Source: CAMLHU01 sp031393795 (GTDB lineage Bacteria; Gemmatimonadota; Gemmatimonadetes; Gemmatimonadales; GWC2-71-9). Taken from it: DNA of 6,058 nucleotides. Location: assembly GCA_031393795.1 (NCBI GenBank), contig JANMWE010000056.1, positions 1 to 6,058 on the forward strand, read 5' to 3'. Positions 1-5,927 of the stretch are shown here, piece by piece. A program made the translations under genes and the position numbers. Numbering within the stretch: position 1 is the first letter of the stretch; every line of letters begins with the position of its first letter. Under the pieces are notes generated by a model. That model had not been told where the DNA came from. It did no database searches and was given only the letters and a program-made list of their open reading frames with translations.

Positions 1-284
1 CCAACATGTTCACCGACCTGAACCTGACCGACATGGAGACCTGCTACAAGATGGTGAAGGCCGACGTGATGAAGTCGCTCGTCTTCACCACCGACCGCTT
101 CGGCTTCGAACCCGAGATCACCGCGCGGCTGGCCCAGGCCAAGGCCCGCATCTGGGAAGTGTCGATCTCCTACTCCGGCCGTACTTACGCCGAAGGCAAG
201 AAGATCGGCTGGAAGGACGGCGTCGCTGCCTTCTTCCATATCGTCCGCTTCAACCTCTTCCCCCCCGCGGGCTCCCGCCGATGA
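1..284 (+). CDS. GT2 glycosyltransferase, polyprenyl-phosphate sugar synthase type (3' end only)
   Basis: This is the C-terminal 93 codons of a gene that begins before the window (reading frame from base 3, TGA at 282-284). The fragment contains T-D-M-E-T-C-Y-K-M, then D-R-F-G-F-E-P-E-I-T, then I-S-Y-S-G-R-T-Y-A-E-G-K-K-I-G-W-K-D-G. This run of motifs is typical of the end of the catalytic domain in GT2 enzymes related to DPM1 and ALG5, which transfer a sugar from a nucleotide donor onto a polyprenyl phosphate at the cytoplasmic side of the membrane. The nucleotide-binding half with its DxD motif lies outside the window, so the sugar cannot be read. The fragment ends soon after a hydrophobic patch and shows no C-terminal membrane segments, unlike GtrB-type members. 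Its stop codon overlaps the next start (ATGA), which indicates translational coupling and fits a role supplying lipid-linked sugar to the GT-C enzyme downstream. Family is fairly sure; substrate is unknown. Confidence 0.9.
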   Translation, partial: NMFTDLNLTDMETCYKMVKADVMKSLVFTTDRFGFEPEITARLAQAKARIWEVSISYSGRTYAEGKKIGWKDGVAAFFHIVRFNLFPPAGSRR

Positions 285-2317
285 AGCGGGTCGCACCGGC
301 GCTCCGCCTCGGGGCCGCGGCGGCCTTCACCGCGCTGGCGCTCCTCCCGATCAGCAACTGGATCCCGGGCGGCCACTCGGCGCCGTTCTACCCCACCCTC
401 CTCGGCGAATGGTGGAGCGGCACGCTGATCGCCGTCGGCGGGGGCGTGGTCCTCGCGCTGGCATCGCGCCGGATGGACGGGCTCTGGCACGCAGGGGTGT
501 GGACCGGCACCACGGACTCCGCCGGTCTCCTCGTGCCCCGACGCAGCGCGCTGGTAGCGCTCGCGGCCACCGCGCTCTCCATCGCGGTCTCGTGGCTCGT
601 CTTCTCGGCCCGTCCCCTGCTGATCGACGAGATCATCCAGGTCTGGCAGGCCCGCGTCTACGCGAGCGGGCATCTCTGGGTCCCTTCGCCCGGGTACCCC
701 GATCTCTACGGCGCGATGCACCTCGTCGACCATGCCGGCAGGGTATTCGGGCAGTTCCCCGCCGGCGGACCCGCGATGCTGGCACTCGGATCGCTGCTCC
801 ACGCCGAGTGGCTGGTGGGGCCGGTGTTCGCGGGGCTCGGTGTGCTCGCGTGGGCCGCCTTCCTGCGCCGGCTCGAGGAGCCGGTCACGCCGGGAACCAA
901 CGCCCTGCTCCTCTTCGCGTTCGCGCCGTTCGCCGTGTTCATGTCGGCGTCGCACATGAACCACGTGACGTCGCTCGCGTGGATCGTGATGGGGATGGCG
1001 GCCCTGGCCGCGGTCACCGGCTCCGAACGCCCGCGCCCGTGGGTGGCGCTCGCCGCCGGACTCGCCTTCGGGCTGGCCGGGAGCATCCGCCCGGTGGACG
1101 CCCTCGCCTTCGGCGGGCCGGCGGGGATCTGGCTCTTCGTCCGCGCGGTGCGCGATCGGCGCCACCTGTCGGAATGCCTGCTCACGGCCGTCGGGATGGC
1201 CATTCCCCTTGGCGCGACGCTCTGGGTCAATACCCAGACCACCGGCCACGCCCTCCTCTTCGGGTACACCCAGCTCTGGGGCGCCGGACACGAGCTCGGC
1301 TTCCACGCCTCACCCTGGGGGCCGCCGCACACCCCGGCGCGCGGCATCGAACTCGTCAATCTCTACCTGCTCGGCCTCGGGTCGAACTTCCTCGAGACCC
1401 CATTCCCCGCGCTCCTTCCCGCGCTCGCGGTCGTCGCCTTCGGGCGCGCCTGGCGCCCCCTCGAGCGATATCTCGTCACCTCGAGCGCATTGCTCGTCGG
1501 GCTCTACTGGGCCTACTGGCACAACGGGAACTTCCTCGGCCCCCGCTTCTTCTATCCCCTCCTCCCGATCCTGGCCCTCTGGACCGCGCGCTTCGGTGCG
1601 CTCCTCCGCGACAAGTGGGGGACCGACGGGCTGCCCATCCGCGTCTGGGTCTACACCGCTGCGGTGGGTGCGCTGATCGCCCTGACGGTCAACATCCCCA
1701 TCCGGGCCAAGCAGTATGGTCACGCGTTCCTGTCGCTCCGGTGGCCGGCCGGGGATGTCGCGGTCACGGAGGACGTGCAGTATGCGCTCGTGCTGGTGCG
1801 CGAGAGCTGGGGCGCCCAGACACTGGCCCGGATGTGGGGATTGGGCGTGCCGAGGAGCGAGGCCGACTTCATCTATCAGCGCACCGACATGTGTATGATG
1901 GAGCATGCATTGCAGCACCTGGAGCGCGTCGGAGCCGATGGACCGGGCGCCACTGCCGCACTCCTCACCTTCACCGGCGACTCCGCCAGCCTGGTCGATT
2001 CGGTCCTCTCCACCGACCACACCGAGCCGATGCTGCCGGGCACGGTCTACGACCGCACCTGTCAGGCGCGCTTGCGCGACGACGCGAAGGGCTTCACGCT
2101 CTATCCGCCGCTGCTGCTCGACGACGAGTCGGGGAACGTCTATGTGCGCGACCTTCACGCCCGGGACACGCTGGCCCTCCTCGCGCATCCCGGGCGCCCG
2201 ATCTTCCTGCTCGTTCCCGCCGATACCACCCTCGGCGGGCTCCCGCAGTTCGTCCCCGTCCGCCGCGACTCGCTTCTCGCCGACTGGGGCCTACCGCCCG
2301 GGTGGCACGCCGAGTAG
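281..2317 (+). CDS. GT-C family polytopic membrane glycosyltransferase (ArnT/PMT-like) with C-terminal soluble domain
   Basis: The product is a 678-residue integral membrane protein, probably using a polyprenyl-phosphate-linked sugar on the outer face of the inner membrane. About a dozen hydrophobic segments lie between residues 8 and 471. The acidic pair expected in the first large outer loop of GT-C enzymes is D116-E117, in the context L-L-I-D-E-I-I-Q-V-W-Q-A-R, followed by G-Q-F-P-A-G-G-P at about 157-164. Further landmarks are S-H-M-N-H-V-T (224-230), a T-T-G-H (320-323) and G-P-R-F-F-Y-P-L-L-P (420-429). Residues from about 475 to the end look soluble and are presumably periplasmic; they contain C538 and C594 and the segment V-R-D-L-H-A-R-D at 622-629, which resembles a segment in the convergent gene. 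Two hydrophobic segments come before the one that precedes D116-E117, more than the usual single helix. The start is the ATG overlapping the previous stop; there is no Shine-Dalgarno sequence, consistent with coupling. The acceptor is unknown. Confidence 0.85.
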   Translation: MKRVAPALRLGAAAAFTALALLPISNWIPGGHSAPFYPTLLGEWWSGTLIAVGGGVVLALASRRMDGLWHAGVWTGTTDSAGLLVPRRSALVALAATALSIAVSWLVFSARPLLIDEIIQVWQARVYASGHLWVPSPGYPDLYGAMHLVDHAGRVFGQFPAGGPAMLALGSLLHAEWLVGPVFAGLGVLAWAAFLRRLEEPVTPGTNALLLFAFAPFAVFMSASHMNHVTSLAWIVMGMAALAAVTGSERPRPWVALAAGLAFGLAGSIRPVDALAFGGPAGIWLFVRAVRDRRHLSECLLTAVGMAIPLGATLWVNTQTTGHALLFGYTQLWGAGHELGFHASPWGPPHTPARGIELVNLYLLGLGSNFLETPFPALLPALAVVAFGRAWRPLERYLVTSSALLVGLYWAYWHNGNFLGPRFFYPLLPILALWTARFGALLRDKWGTDGLPIRVWVYTAAVGALIALTVNIPIRAKQYGHAFLSLRWPAGDVAVTEDVQYALVLVRESWGAQTLARMWGLGVPRSEADFIYQRTDMCMMEHALQHLERVGADGPGATAALLTFTGDSASLVDSVLSTDHTEPMLPGTVYDRTCQARLRDDAKGFTLYPPLLLDDESGNVYVRDLHARDTLALLAHPGRPIFLLVPADTTLGGLPQFVPVRRDSLLADWGLPPGWHAE

Positions 2318-3907
2318 CGCGGCCGCCCCGGTGGTGCGATCCACCAGCCACGCCGCGCGGTCGGGTCCCAGTCGACGCAGTTCCTCGTTCCGCGCTCCCA
2401 GATCATGCACGATCCAGGTCCGCGCCCCGGTCCAATCGGGGTCGTTGACCACGAGCACCGGTTGCCCTGTCGGGTCGGGAGCCTCGCGGATGAACCAGAT
2501 GGTCTTCCCCGGTTCGTTCCCGATGAAGGCCGTGAACCGGTCGGTCGCCGCCGCGCGCTCGGCACGGAAGGCGCGATACCCGCGGCCATCGATGACTGAG
2601 AGCATCAGCAGCACCGGGGCGGCGAGCAGCACCAGCGCGCCGAGCTTGTCCTGCCCCGACTCCCCCCACCCGCGCCGCGCCAGCCACGCGGCCCCCGCTC
2701 CCGCCGCCAGCAGCCAGACCGGCGTCGCCTCGGCGTAGTAGAGCGTCCAGCGCGACTCGTGCCCCCAGGCCAGGTGGCCCAGGAAGAGGAGCGCCCCCGA
2801 GCCGACCGCGATCCAACCCGGTCTCCCGAGCGCGAGCAGCCCGAGGAGGGCCAGCGGGATCAACACCACCCGCCAGCCATTCCAGGTCATCCGCATCACC
2901 CACTGGATCCGCTCGAGGAGCGTCGCGGGCAGGCGGGCCACCGTATGCGCGCGGTGCACCGCGAGGAGGTGGGAGGCGATCGGCACGAAGTCGGCGGCCG
3001 GAGCGCGGAGCGGTGGGGTCGAATCGATCGCGAACCCGAGCCGATCCCAGGGAAGGTAGGTCGCGGTGTACTGTGACAGGGGTGACTCGGTCCAATGCCC
3101 CGTGGTGGCGTGATCCCAGAGCGGAAGGATCGCGAGGAGTGCGCATCCCGCGAGTCCGGCGCGAAGCCCGTCGCCCCACGCCTTGCGACGCACGATCGTG
3201 ACCGCCGCCACGATGATGATCGGCAGGCCAAGGAGGAATGCGGTGTAGGGTCGCGTCACCGCCGTCCACCCGAGGGCCAGGGCAGTGAAGACCAGCCAGC
3301 GCCGTCCGGCGTGGTCGTGCCAGCGCCAGAGGGTCCAGAGCGCGGTGAGCCAGCCGGCCGCGCTGGTGATCTCGGAGAAATAGGAGCTCTGCCACGCCAT
3401 CGTCATCGGCGTGAGCACCCAGGCGCACCAGGTGAGGAGCGCCGCGCCCGGCCCGGCGATCCGCCGAGCAAGCCCGAACACCAATGCCCCGGTCGCAATG
3501 AGGAGGAGTACGGGCACGAGCCAGGGCAGTCCCACCGCCACCCCCGGCGCCAGCACGAGGCTCTGCCCCGGCGGGTATTTGGCGTAGGTGCGCGGGGTGA
3601 CCATCACCCAGGGCTGCTCGAAGAATTCGGGGATCGGCGCGGGGGGTCCTGCCACCTGTCCGTGGGTCAGGAGGCGGGCCTGCAGCAGGTAGGCGTTCTC
3701 GTCGGTCGAGATCGGTGTCATCCGGAGCCCGCCGCCGCCGACCCAGCCGAGGAGGAGTGCGGTCAGGATGCCGAGGAGGAGCGGGAGCGACCGGCCGTTG
3801 AGCAGGGCGACGCTCCGCTCCAGTGCGCGCGCGGGCAGATGCCTCACCACGGCGAAGGCGACCACCAGCGCGAGGAGCGCGAAGGCCGCCGAGGGTGCGG
3901 GTGTCAC
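2291..3907 (-). CDS. GT-C family polytopic membrane glycosyltransferase (ArnT/PMT-like)
   Basis: The product is a 538-residue multi-spanning membrane protein, read from a GTG start at 3907 to a TAG at 2291. After two N-terminal hydrophobic segments (about 6-21 and 40-56) comes P-I-S-T-D-E-N-A-Y-L-L-Q-A-R, with D69-E70 as the likely catalytic acidic pair of a GT-C enzyme. Then follow Y-A-K-Y-P-P-G-Q-S (108-116) and S-S-Y-F-S-E-I-T-S (174-182), a pattern widespread in ArnT-like bacterial transferases. Some eight further hydrophobic stretches reach residue 437, and a soluble tail ends with V-H-D-L-G-A-R-N (500-507). An in-frame ATG at 4021 would add 38 residues, but it overlaps the upstream gene by 104 bases and the added stretch is Arg/Pro/Ser/Gly-rich and does not look coding. 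The GTG lies 10 bases after the upstream stop with only a weak GAG-containing leader, suggesting coupled translation. It is similar in layout to the convergent gene; its sugar and acceptor are unknown. Confidence 0.83.
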   Translation of the reverse strand: MTPAPSAAFALLALVVAFAVVRHLPARALERSVALLNGRSLPLLLGILTALLLGWVGGGGLRMTPISTDENAYLLQARLLTHGQVAGPPAPIPEFFEQPWVMVTPRTYAKYPPGQSLVLAPGVAVGLPWLVPVLLLIATGALVFGLARRIAGPGAALLTWCAWVLTPMTMAWQSSYFSEITSAAGWLTALWTLWRWHDHAGRRWLVFTALALGWTAVTRPYTAFLLGLPIIIVAAVTIVRRKAWGDGLRAGLAGCALLAILPLWDHATTGHWTESPLSQYTATYLPWDRLGFAIDSTPPLRAPAADFVPIASHLLAVHRAHTVARLPATLLERIQWVMRMTWNGWRVVLIPLALLGLLALGRPGWIAVGSGALLFLGHLAWGHESRWTLYYAEATPVWLLAAGAGAAWLARRGWGESGQDKLGALVLLAAPVLLMLSVIDGRGYRAFRAERAAATDRFTAFIGNEPGKTIWFIREAPDPTGQPVLVVNDPDWTGARTWIVHDLGARNEELRRLGPDRAAWLVDRTTGAAALLGVPPGR

Positions 3908-3917
3908 GACAGTTCGC

Positions 3918-5648
3918 TCAATGCGAGCGCTGAGGGCCGCCGATGTCCGTCGCCGTTCCGGTCGGGAATCGGACCCGCCACTGCCCGATGGGGGTGTGGG
4001 TCCGGAGGTTCTGGGCCGCACGGATCGCCATCGTATGGTAAAAGGCCCGGTCGAGGCCGATCGAGTCGCCGGCCATCGCGATCTGGTGCGCCTGCTCGTA
4101 GCGTCCCATGATGGCGAGGCAGGCGAGCAGGGAGGCGCGCACGTCGCTGCGCTGGGGCACGGCCTTCAAGACCTCCTCATACACGATCGTCGGTCCGATG
4201 CAGGCGCCGTTGGAGAGACGTCCTCGGTCCGCGACGAACTTGAGCACCACCGGATTGTCCTCCCGGAGCGCCAGGGAAGCGCGGACCTCGGACCGCGCGC
4301 CGGCAGTATCACCGACGTTGGAGAGCACCATCCCGTAGGTCAGGTGGGTGCGCCAGCTGAGGGGCGCCAGTGCCACCGAACGCACCGTCCAGATGACCGG
4401 GGTGCGCCAGTCGACACAGCGCAAGGCCGAGCGCAGCATTCCGGCGCTGAGGAGTGCCGCGAGTCCCAGGAGTCCCACCCGCGGCCACACCGGACCCAGC
4501 CGGTCGTGGGCATTGACCATCGGCGTCAACAGTGCCGCCAGCGCGACCGCCAGTCCCACGCTCGGGAGGAAGAGCGTACGCTCGGCGATCAGCACACCCG
4601 TCGGGATCACGATGTTGGCCACCGGGCCCAGCGCGAGGCCGATCCAGAGGAGCCCCCACGCCAAGGTCGGCATCCGCCGCCAGGCGAGGATGGTGGCCAG
4701 CCCGAGGCTCGCGACCGCGAGGGCACCCGCGGTCTCGCGCGGCGTCCACCCCGCCCCGGGGACCCACTCCATCAAGCTCCATTCATCTTGCAGGTGGGCG
4801 GGCCAGAGAAAGAGGCGGAGCCATTCGGCGGGAACGCCGGCCATGGTGTGGATGCGGGCGAAGAGCCCGCCTGCCAGCGCCTCGTGGGGACCGGTGCCGG
4901 AGGCCGTGCCCAGCACCTGGCCGCGGGTAAACCAGAACAGCAGGGCGATCAGGACCATGACTCCATAGTGGGAGCGCCACCGCCGCCACCGCGTGCCGAA
5001 GGGCTCGGCGGTGGGATCGACCAGCAGGTCCGCCGCGATGAGAAGTGCCGGGAAGACCAGTGCGTGTTCCTTGAAGAACACCGCGACTACAAAGAGCAGG
5101 CTCTCCGCGCTTGCTGTCGCCCTGATCCCCCGGGTGCCGCGGTTGGCATCGATATGCCAGGCCACACCCCAGCAGAGTAGGGCGGCCACGATCAGCTCGG
5201 ACTGGCTCACCGCCTCGACCAGCGCCTCGACATGCACCGGATGCACCGCAAAGAGCGCCGCGCCTACCCACGCCGCTGGAAGCGGCGCGACCCGCTTGAG
5301 CACCGCCCACACTGCGAGGCAGGAGGCGCCGTAGGCCGCCAGGGAGCAAAGTCGGAACAGGAGCTCGTGGCCGCCACCCAGTTGCCACTGGATCGTGAGC
5401 CAGGCGATGGAGAGGGGACGATAGAGCTCGCCGCTGTCGGCCGGGGGCCAATAGGCCGCGTTGAAGGCGTGCCAGACGCCGCTCCAGGATTTGACGAGCG
5501 GATTCTCGAGGATCAGGCCGATGTCATCCCGGGTGAATTTGTTCGGGATGATGTTTCCCATCGCCAGCCCTGCAAGCACCAGGAGTGCGATCGGGGCGGC
5601 CCACCGTTCGAGCCTGCGCGGGTCAGGGGAGTGAGAGGTCGCAGTCAT
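3918..5648 (-). CDS. TMTC-like GT-C O-mannosyltransferase homologue with repeat-like C-terminal tail
   Basis: The product is 576 residues, with an ATG start at 5648 just ahead of the first membrane segment (18-32). The motif order matches the TMTC (transmembrane and TPR repeat-containing) family of GT-C protein O-mannosyltransferases: F-T-R-D-D (38-42, the probable catalytic acidic pair) with N49, Y-R-P-L-S (76-80), H-P-V-H-V-E-A (136-142), F-K-E-H-A (192-196), W-L-R-L-F-L-W-P-A-H-L-Q-D-E-W-S (276-291, resembling the DUF1736 region) and A-E-R-T-L-F-L-P-S-V-G (355-365). About ten hydrophobic helices run to residue 405. The remainder, about 430-550, contains helical pairs of TPR-like size (for example around G449-L461 and G516-A525) but too degenerate to count repeats with certainty. 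Animal TMTC proteins usually carry many clear TPRs, so this one has a short tail. It is first in a two-gene unit with the GT-C gene downstream and is divergent from a pilin. No good Shine-Dalgarno sequence precedes it; a run of eight G and a TGCTAAGTT element lie just upstream. Family is likely; substrate is inferred only. Confidence 0.82.
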   Translation of the reverse strand: MTATSHSPDPRRLERWAAPIALLVLAGLAMGNIIPNKFTRDDIGLILENPLVKSWSGVWHAFNAAYWPPADSGELYRPLSIAWLTIQWQLGGGHELLFRLCSLAAYGASCLAVWAVLKRVAPLPAAWVGAALFAVHPVHVEALVEAVSQSELIVAALLCWGVAWHIDANRGTRGIRATASAESLLFVVAVFFKEHALVFPALLIAADLLVDPTAEPFGTRWRRWRSHYGVMVLIALLFWFTRGQVLGTASGTGPHEALAGGLFARIHTMAGVPAEWLRLFLWPAHLQDEWSLMEWVPGAGWTPRETAGALAVASLGLATILAWRRMPTLAWGLLWIGLALGPVANIVIPTGVLIAERTLFLPSVGLAVALAALLTPMVNAHDRLGPVWPRVGLLGLAALLSAGMLRSALRCVDWRTPVIWTVRSVALAPLSWRTHLTYGMVLSNVGDTAGARSEVRASLALREDNPVVLKFVADRGRLSNGACIGPTIVYEEVLKAVPQRSDVRASLLACLAIMGRYEQAHQIAMAGDSIGLDRAFYHTMAIRAAQNLRTHTPIGQWRVRFPTGTATDIGGPQRSH

Positions 5649-5666
5649 GATCGGAGGAACTTAGCA

Positions 5667-5674
5667 CCCCCCCC
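5667..5674 (-). repeat. Homopolymer run, eight G on the minus strand, ahead of the TMTC-like gene
   Basis: Eight consecutive C on the plus strand (G on the coding strand of the TMTC-like gene) end 18 bases before its ATG. Directly between the run and the ATG is TGCTAAGTT, which could serve as an extended -10 element, putting the run inside the promoter spacer. Runs of this length can slip during replication and are known to switch surface-glycosylation genes in other bacteria. In a GC-rich genome eight is only modestly long, so a role is unproven. Confidence 0.5.
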
Positions 5675-5708
5675 GGAGGGCGGGCGCGCCGAGGGGGCGT
5701 TTTGAAGG

Positions 5709-5721
5709 GAATTTGCAATTC
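5709..5721. repeat. AT-rich inverted repeat GAATT-TGC-AATTC
   Basis: Two perfect five-base arms (5709-5713 and 5717-5721) flank a three-base centre. It stands out as an AT-rich island in very GC-rich surroundings. Its centre lies about 110 bases upstream of the -24 element of the pilin promoter, within the usual range for sigma-54 enhancer-binding proteins such as PilR, and about 65 bases from the leftward start codon. It could be an operator or activator site; the arms are short and chance cannot be excluded. Confidence 0.4.
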
Positions 5722-5824
5722 GAGGGAGTAGCATGGTCCCGGGTCCCCGCGATGGGTCGCTCGGGCGGGACCGAAAGCCAATGGTGGGATGCGGTTAGCG
5801 CGGAGGACCGTGGCTCCACTCAGC

Positions 5825-5841
5825 TTGGCACCGGGATTGCT
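5825..5841 (+). promoter_or_regulatory. Sigma-54 (RpoN) -24/-12 promoter of the pilin gene
   Basis: The sequence TTGGCAC (5825-5831), a five-base spacer, then TTGCT (5837-5841) matches the RpoN consensus TGGCAC-N5-TTGC. The invariant GG (5827-5828) and GC (5839-5840) are separated by exactly ten bases, as required. Placing the GC at -13/-12 predicts transcription starting near 5852 and a leader of about 76 bases before the pilin ATG. Sigma-54 control of the major pilin through the PilS/PilR two-component system is established in Pseudomonas and related systems, so the match is expected biologically as well as by sequence. Confidence 0.8.
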
Positions 5842-5842
5842 T

Positions 5843-5857
5843 CTTCAAGCCCTGAAG
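5843..5857 (+). repeat. Inverted repeat CTTCA-N5-TGAAG at the predicted transcription start
   Basis: Five-base arms at 5843-5847 and 5853-5857 flank AGCCC, and the predicted sigma-54 start site (about 5852) falls at its edge. Such a position could suit a repressor site or a small 5' hairpin. The arms are short, so this is a weak call. Confidence 0.25.
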
Positions 5858-5861
5858 TGCG

Positions 5862-5910
5862 GGGGTGCCTGGGCGTACCTCCGCTGGACCTGATTACCAC
5901 GCCCATCCCC
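5862..5910 (+). promoter_or_regulatory. Potential hairpin in the pilin mRNA leader
   Basis: TGGGCGT (5870-5876) can pair perfectly with ACGCCCA (5899-5905), closing a 22-base loop. Below it, GGGG (5862-5865) can pair with CCCC (5907-5910) across a small asymmetric bulge. The structure would end ten bases before the ribosome binding site, where it could affect mRNA stability or access by ribosomes. It does not match the c-di-GMP riboswitch core or any riboswitch I know. A seven-base repeat at this spacing could arise by chance. Confidence 0.3.
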
Positions 5911-5919
5911 GTTCCTCCC

Positions 5920-5923
5920 GAGG
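5920..5923 (+). promoter_or_regulatory. Ribosome binding site of the pilin gene
   Basis: GAGG lies four bases before the ATG at 5928. It is a recognisable Shine-Dalgarno core though closer than the usual five to nine bases. It supports the ATG at 5928, as does the position of the prepilin cleavage motif directly after it. Confidence 0.5.
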
Positions 5924-5927
5924 CAGC

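Larger units (their letters stand above)
5649..5927. other. Divergent intergenic control region
   Basis: These 279 bases separate the start codons of the TMTC-like gene (leftward) and the pilin (rightward), so they must hold control signals for both. Reading left to right they contain a possible extended -10 for the leftward gene (TGCTAAGTT on the minus strand, 5666-5658), a C-run (5667-5674), the palindrome GGCGCGCC (5683-5690), an AT-rich inverted repeat (5709-5721), a GC-rich middle part with no recognised element, a sigma-54 promoter (5825-5841), and a leader with potential secondary structure. A short open frame crossing the region (5713-5931) shows no protein-like features. No convincing -35/-10 pair was found for the leftward gene. 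Confidence 0.7.

Noticed and set aside
2330..2345. GGTGG-N6-CCACC hairpin near the convergent ends as a bidirectional terminator
   Set aside because: The five-pair stem lies inside coding sequence and has no T-run on either side.
185..2448. Long alternative open frames over the plus-strand GT-C gene (185-1306 minus and 409-2448 plus)
   Set aside because: Their products are dominated by Arg, Pro, Gly, Ala and Glu with no domain, as expected from out-of-frame reading of GC-rich coding DNA.
3908..4021. Upstream ATG start for the minus-strand GT-C gene at 4021
   Set aside because: It would overlap the preceding gene on the same strand by 104 bases, and the extra 38 residues are Arg/Pro/Ser/Gly-rich with no membrane or signal character. 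The GTG at 3907 leads straight into the first helix.
3095..5180. Long plus-strand open frames antisense to the two minus-strand genes (3095-4111, 3768-5180)
   Set aside because: Low-complexity Arg/Gly/Glu/Pro-rich translations that mirror Leu/Ala/Val codons of clear membrane proteins on the other strand.
5667..5703. C-run/G-run hairpin followed by TTTT as a rho-independent terminator on the plus strand
   Set aside because: No plus-strand gene ends upstream of it, the loop is about 18 bases, and the T-run is only four long.
5735..5772. GGTCCC/GGGACC inverted repeat and nearby GGACCG direct repeats (5768-5773, 5805-5810)
   Set aside because: Six-base GC-rich matches at this spacing are expected by chance in such sequence and they line up with no known element.
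5750..5927. c-di-GMP (GEMM) riboswitch ahead of the pilin
   Set aside because: The conserved core bases (such as the CGCAAAGCC-type stretch) are absent, and most of the candidate stretch lies upstream of the predicted transcription start.
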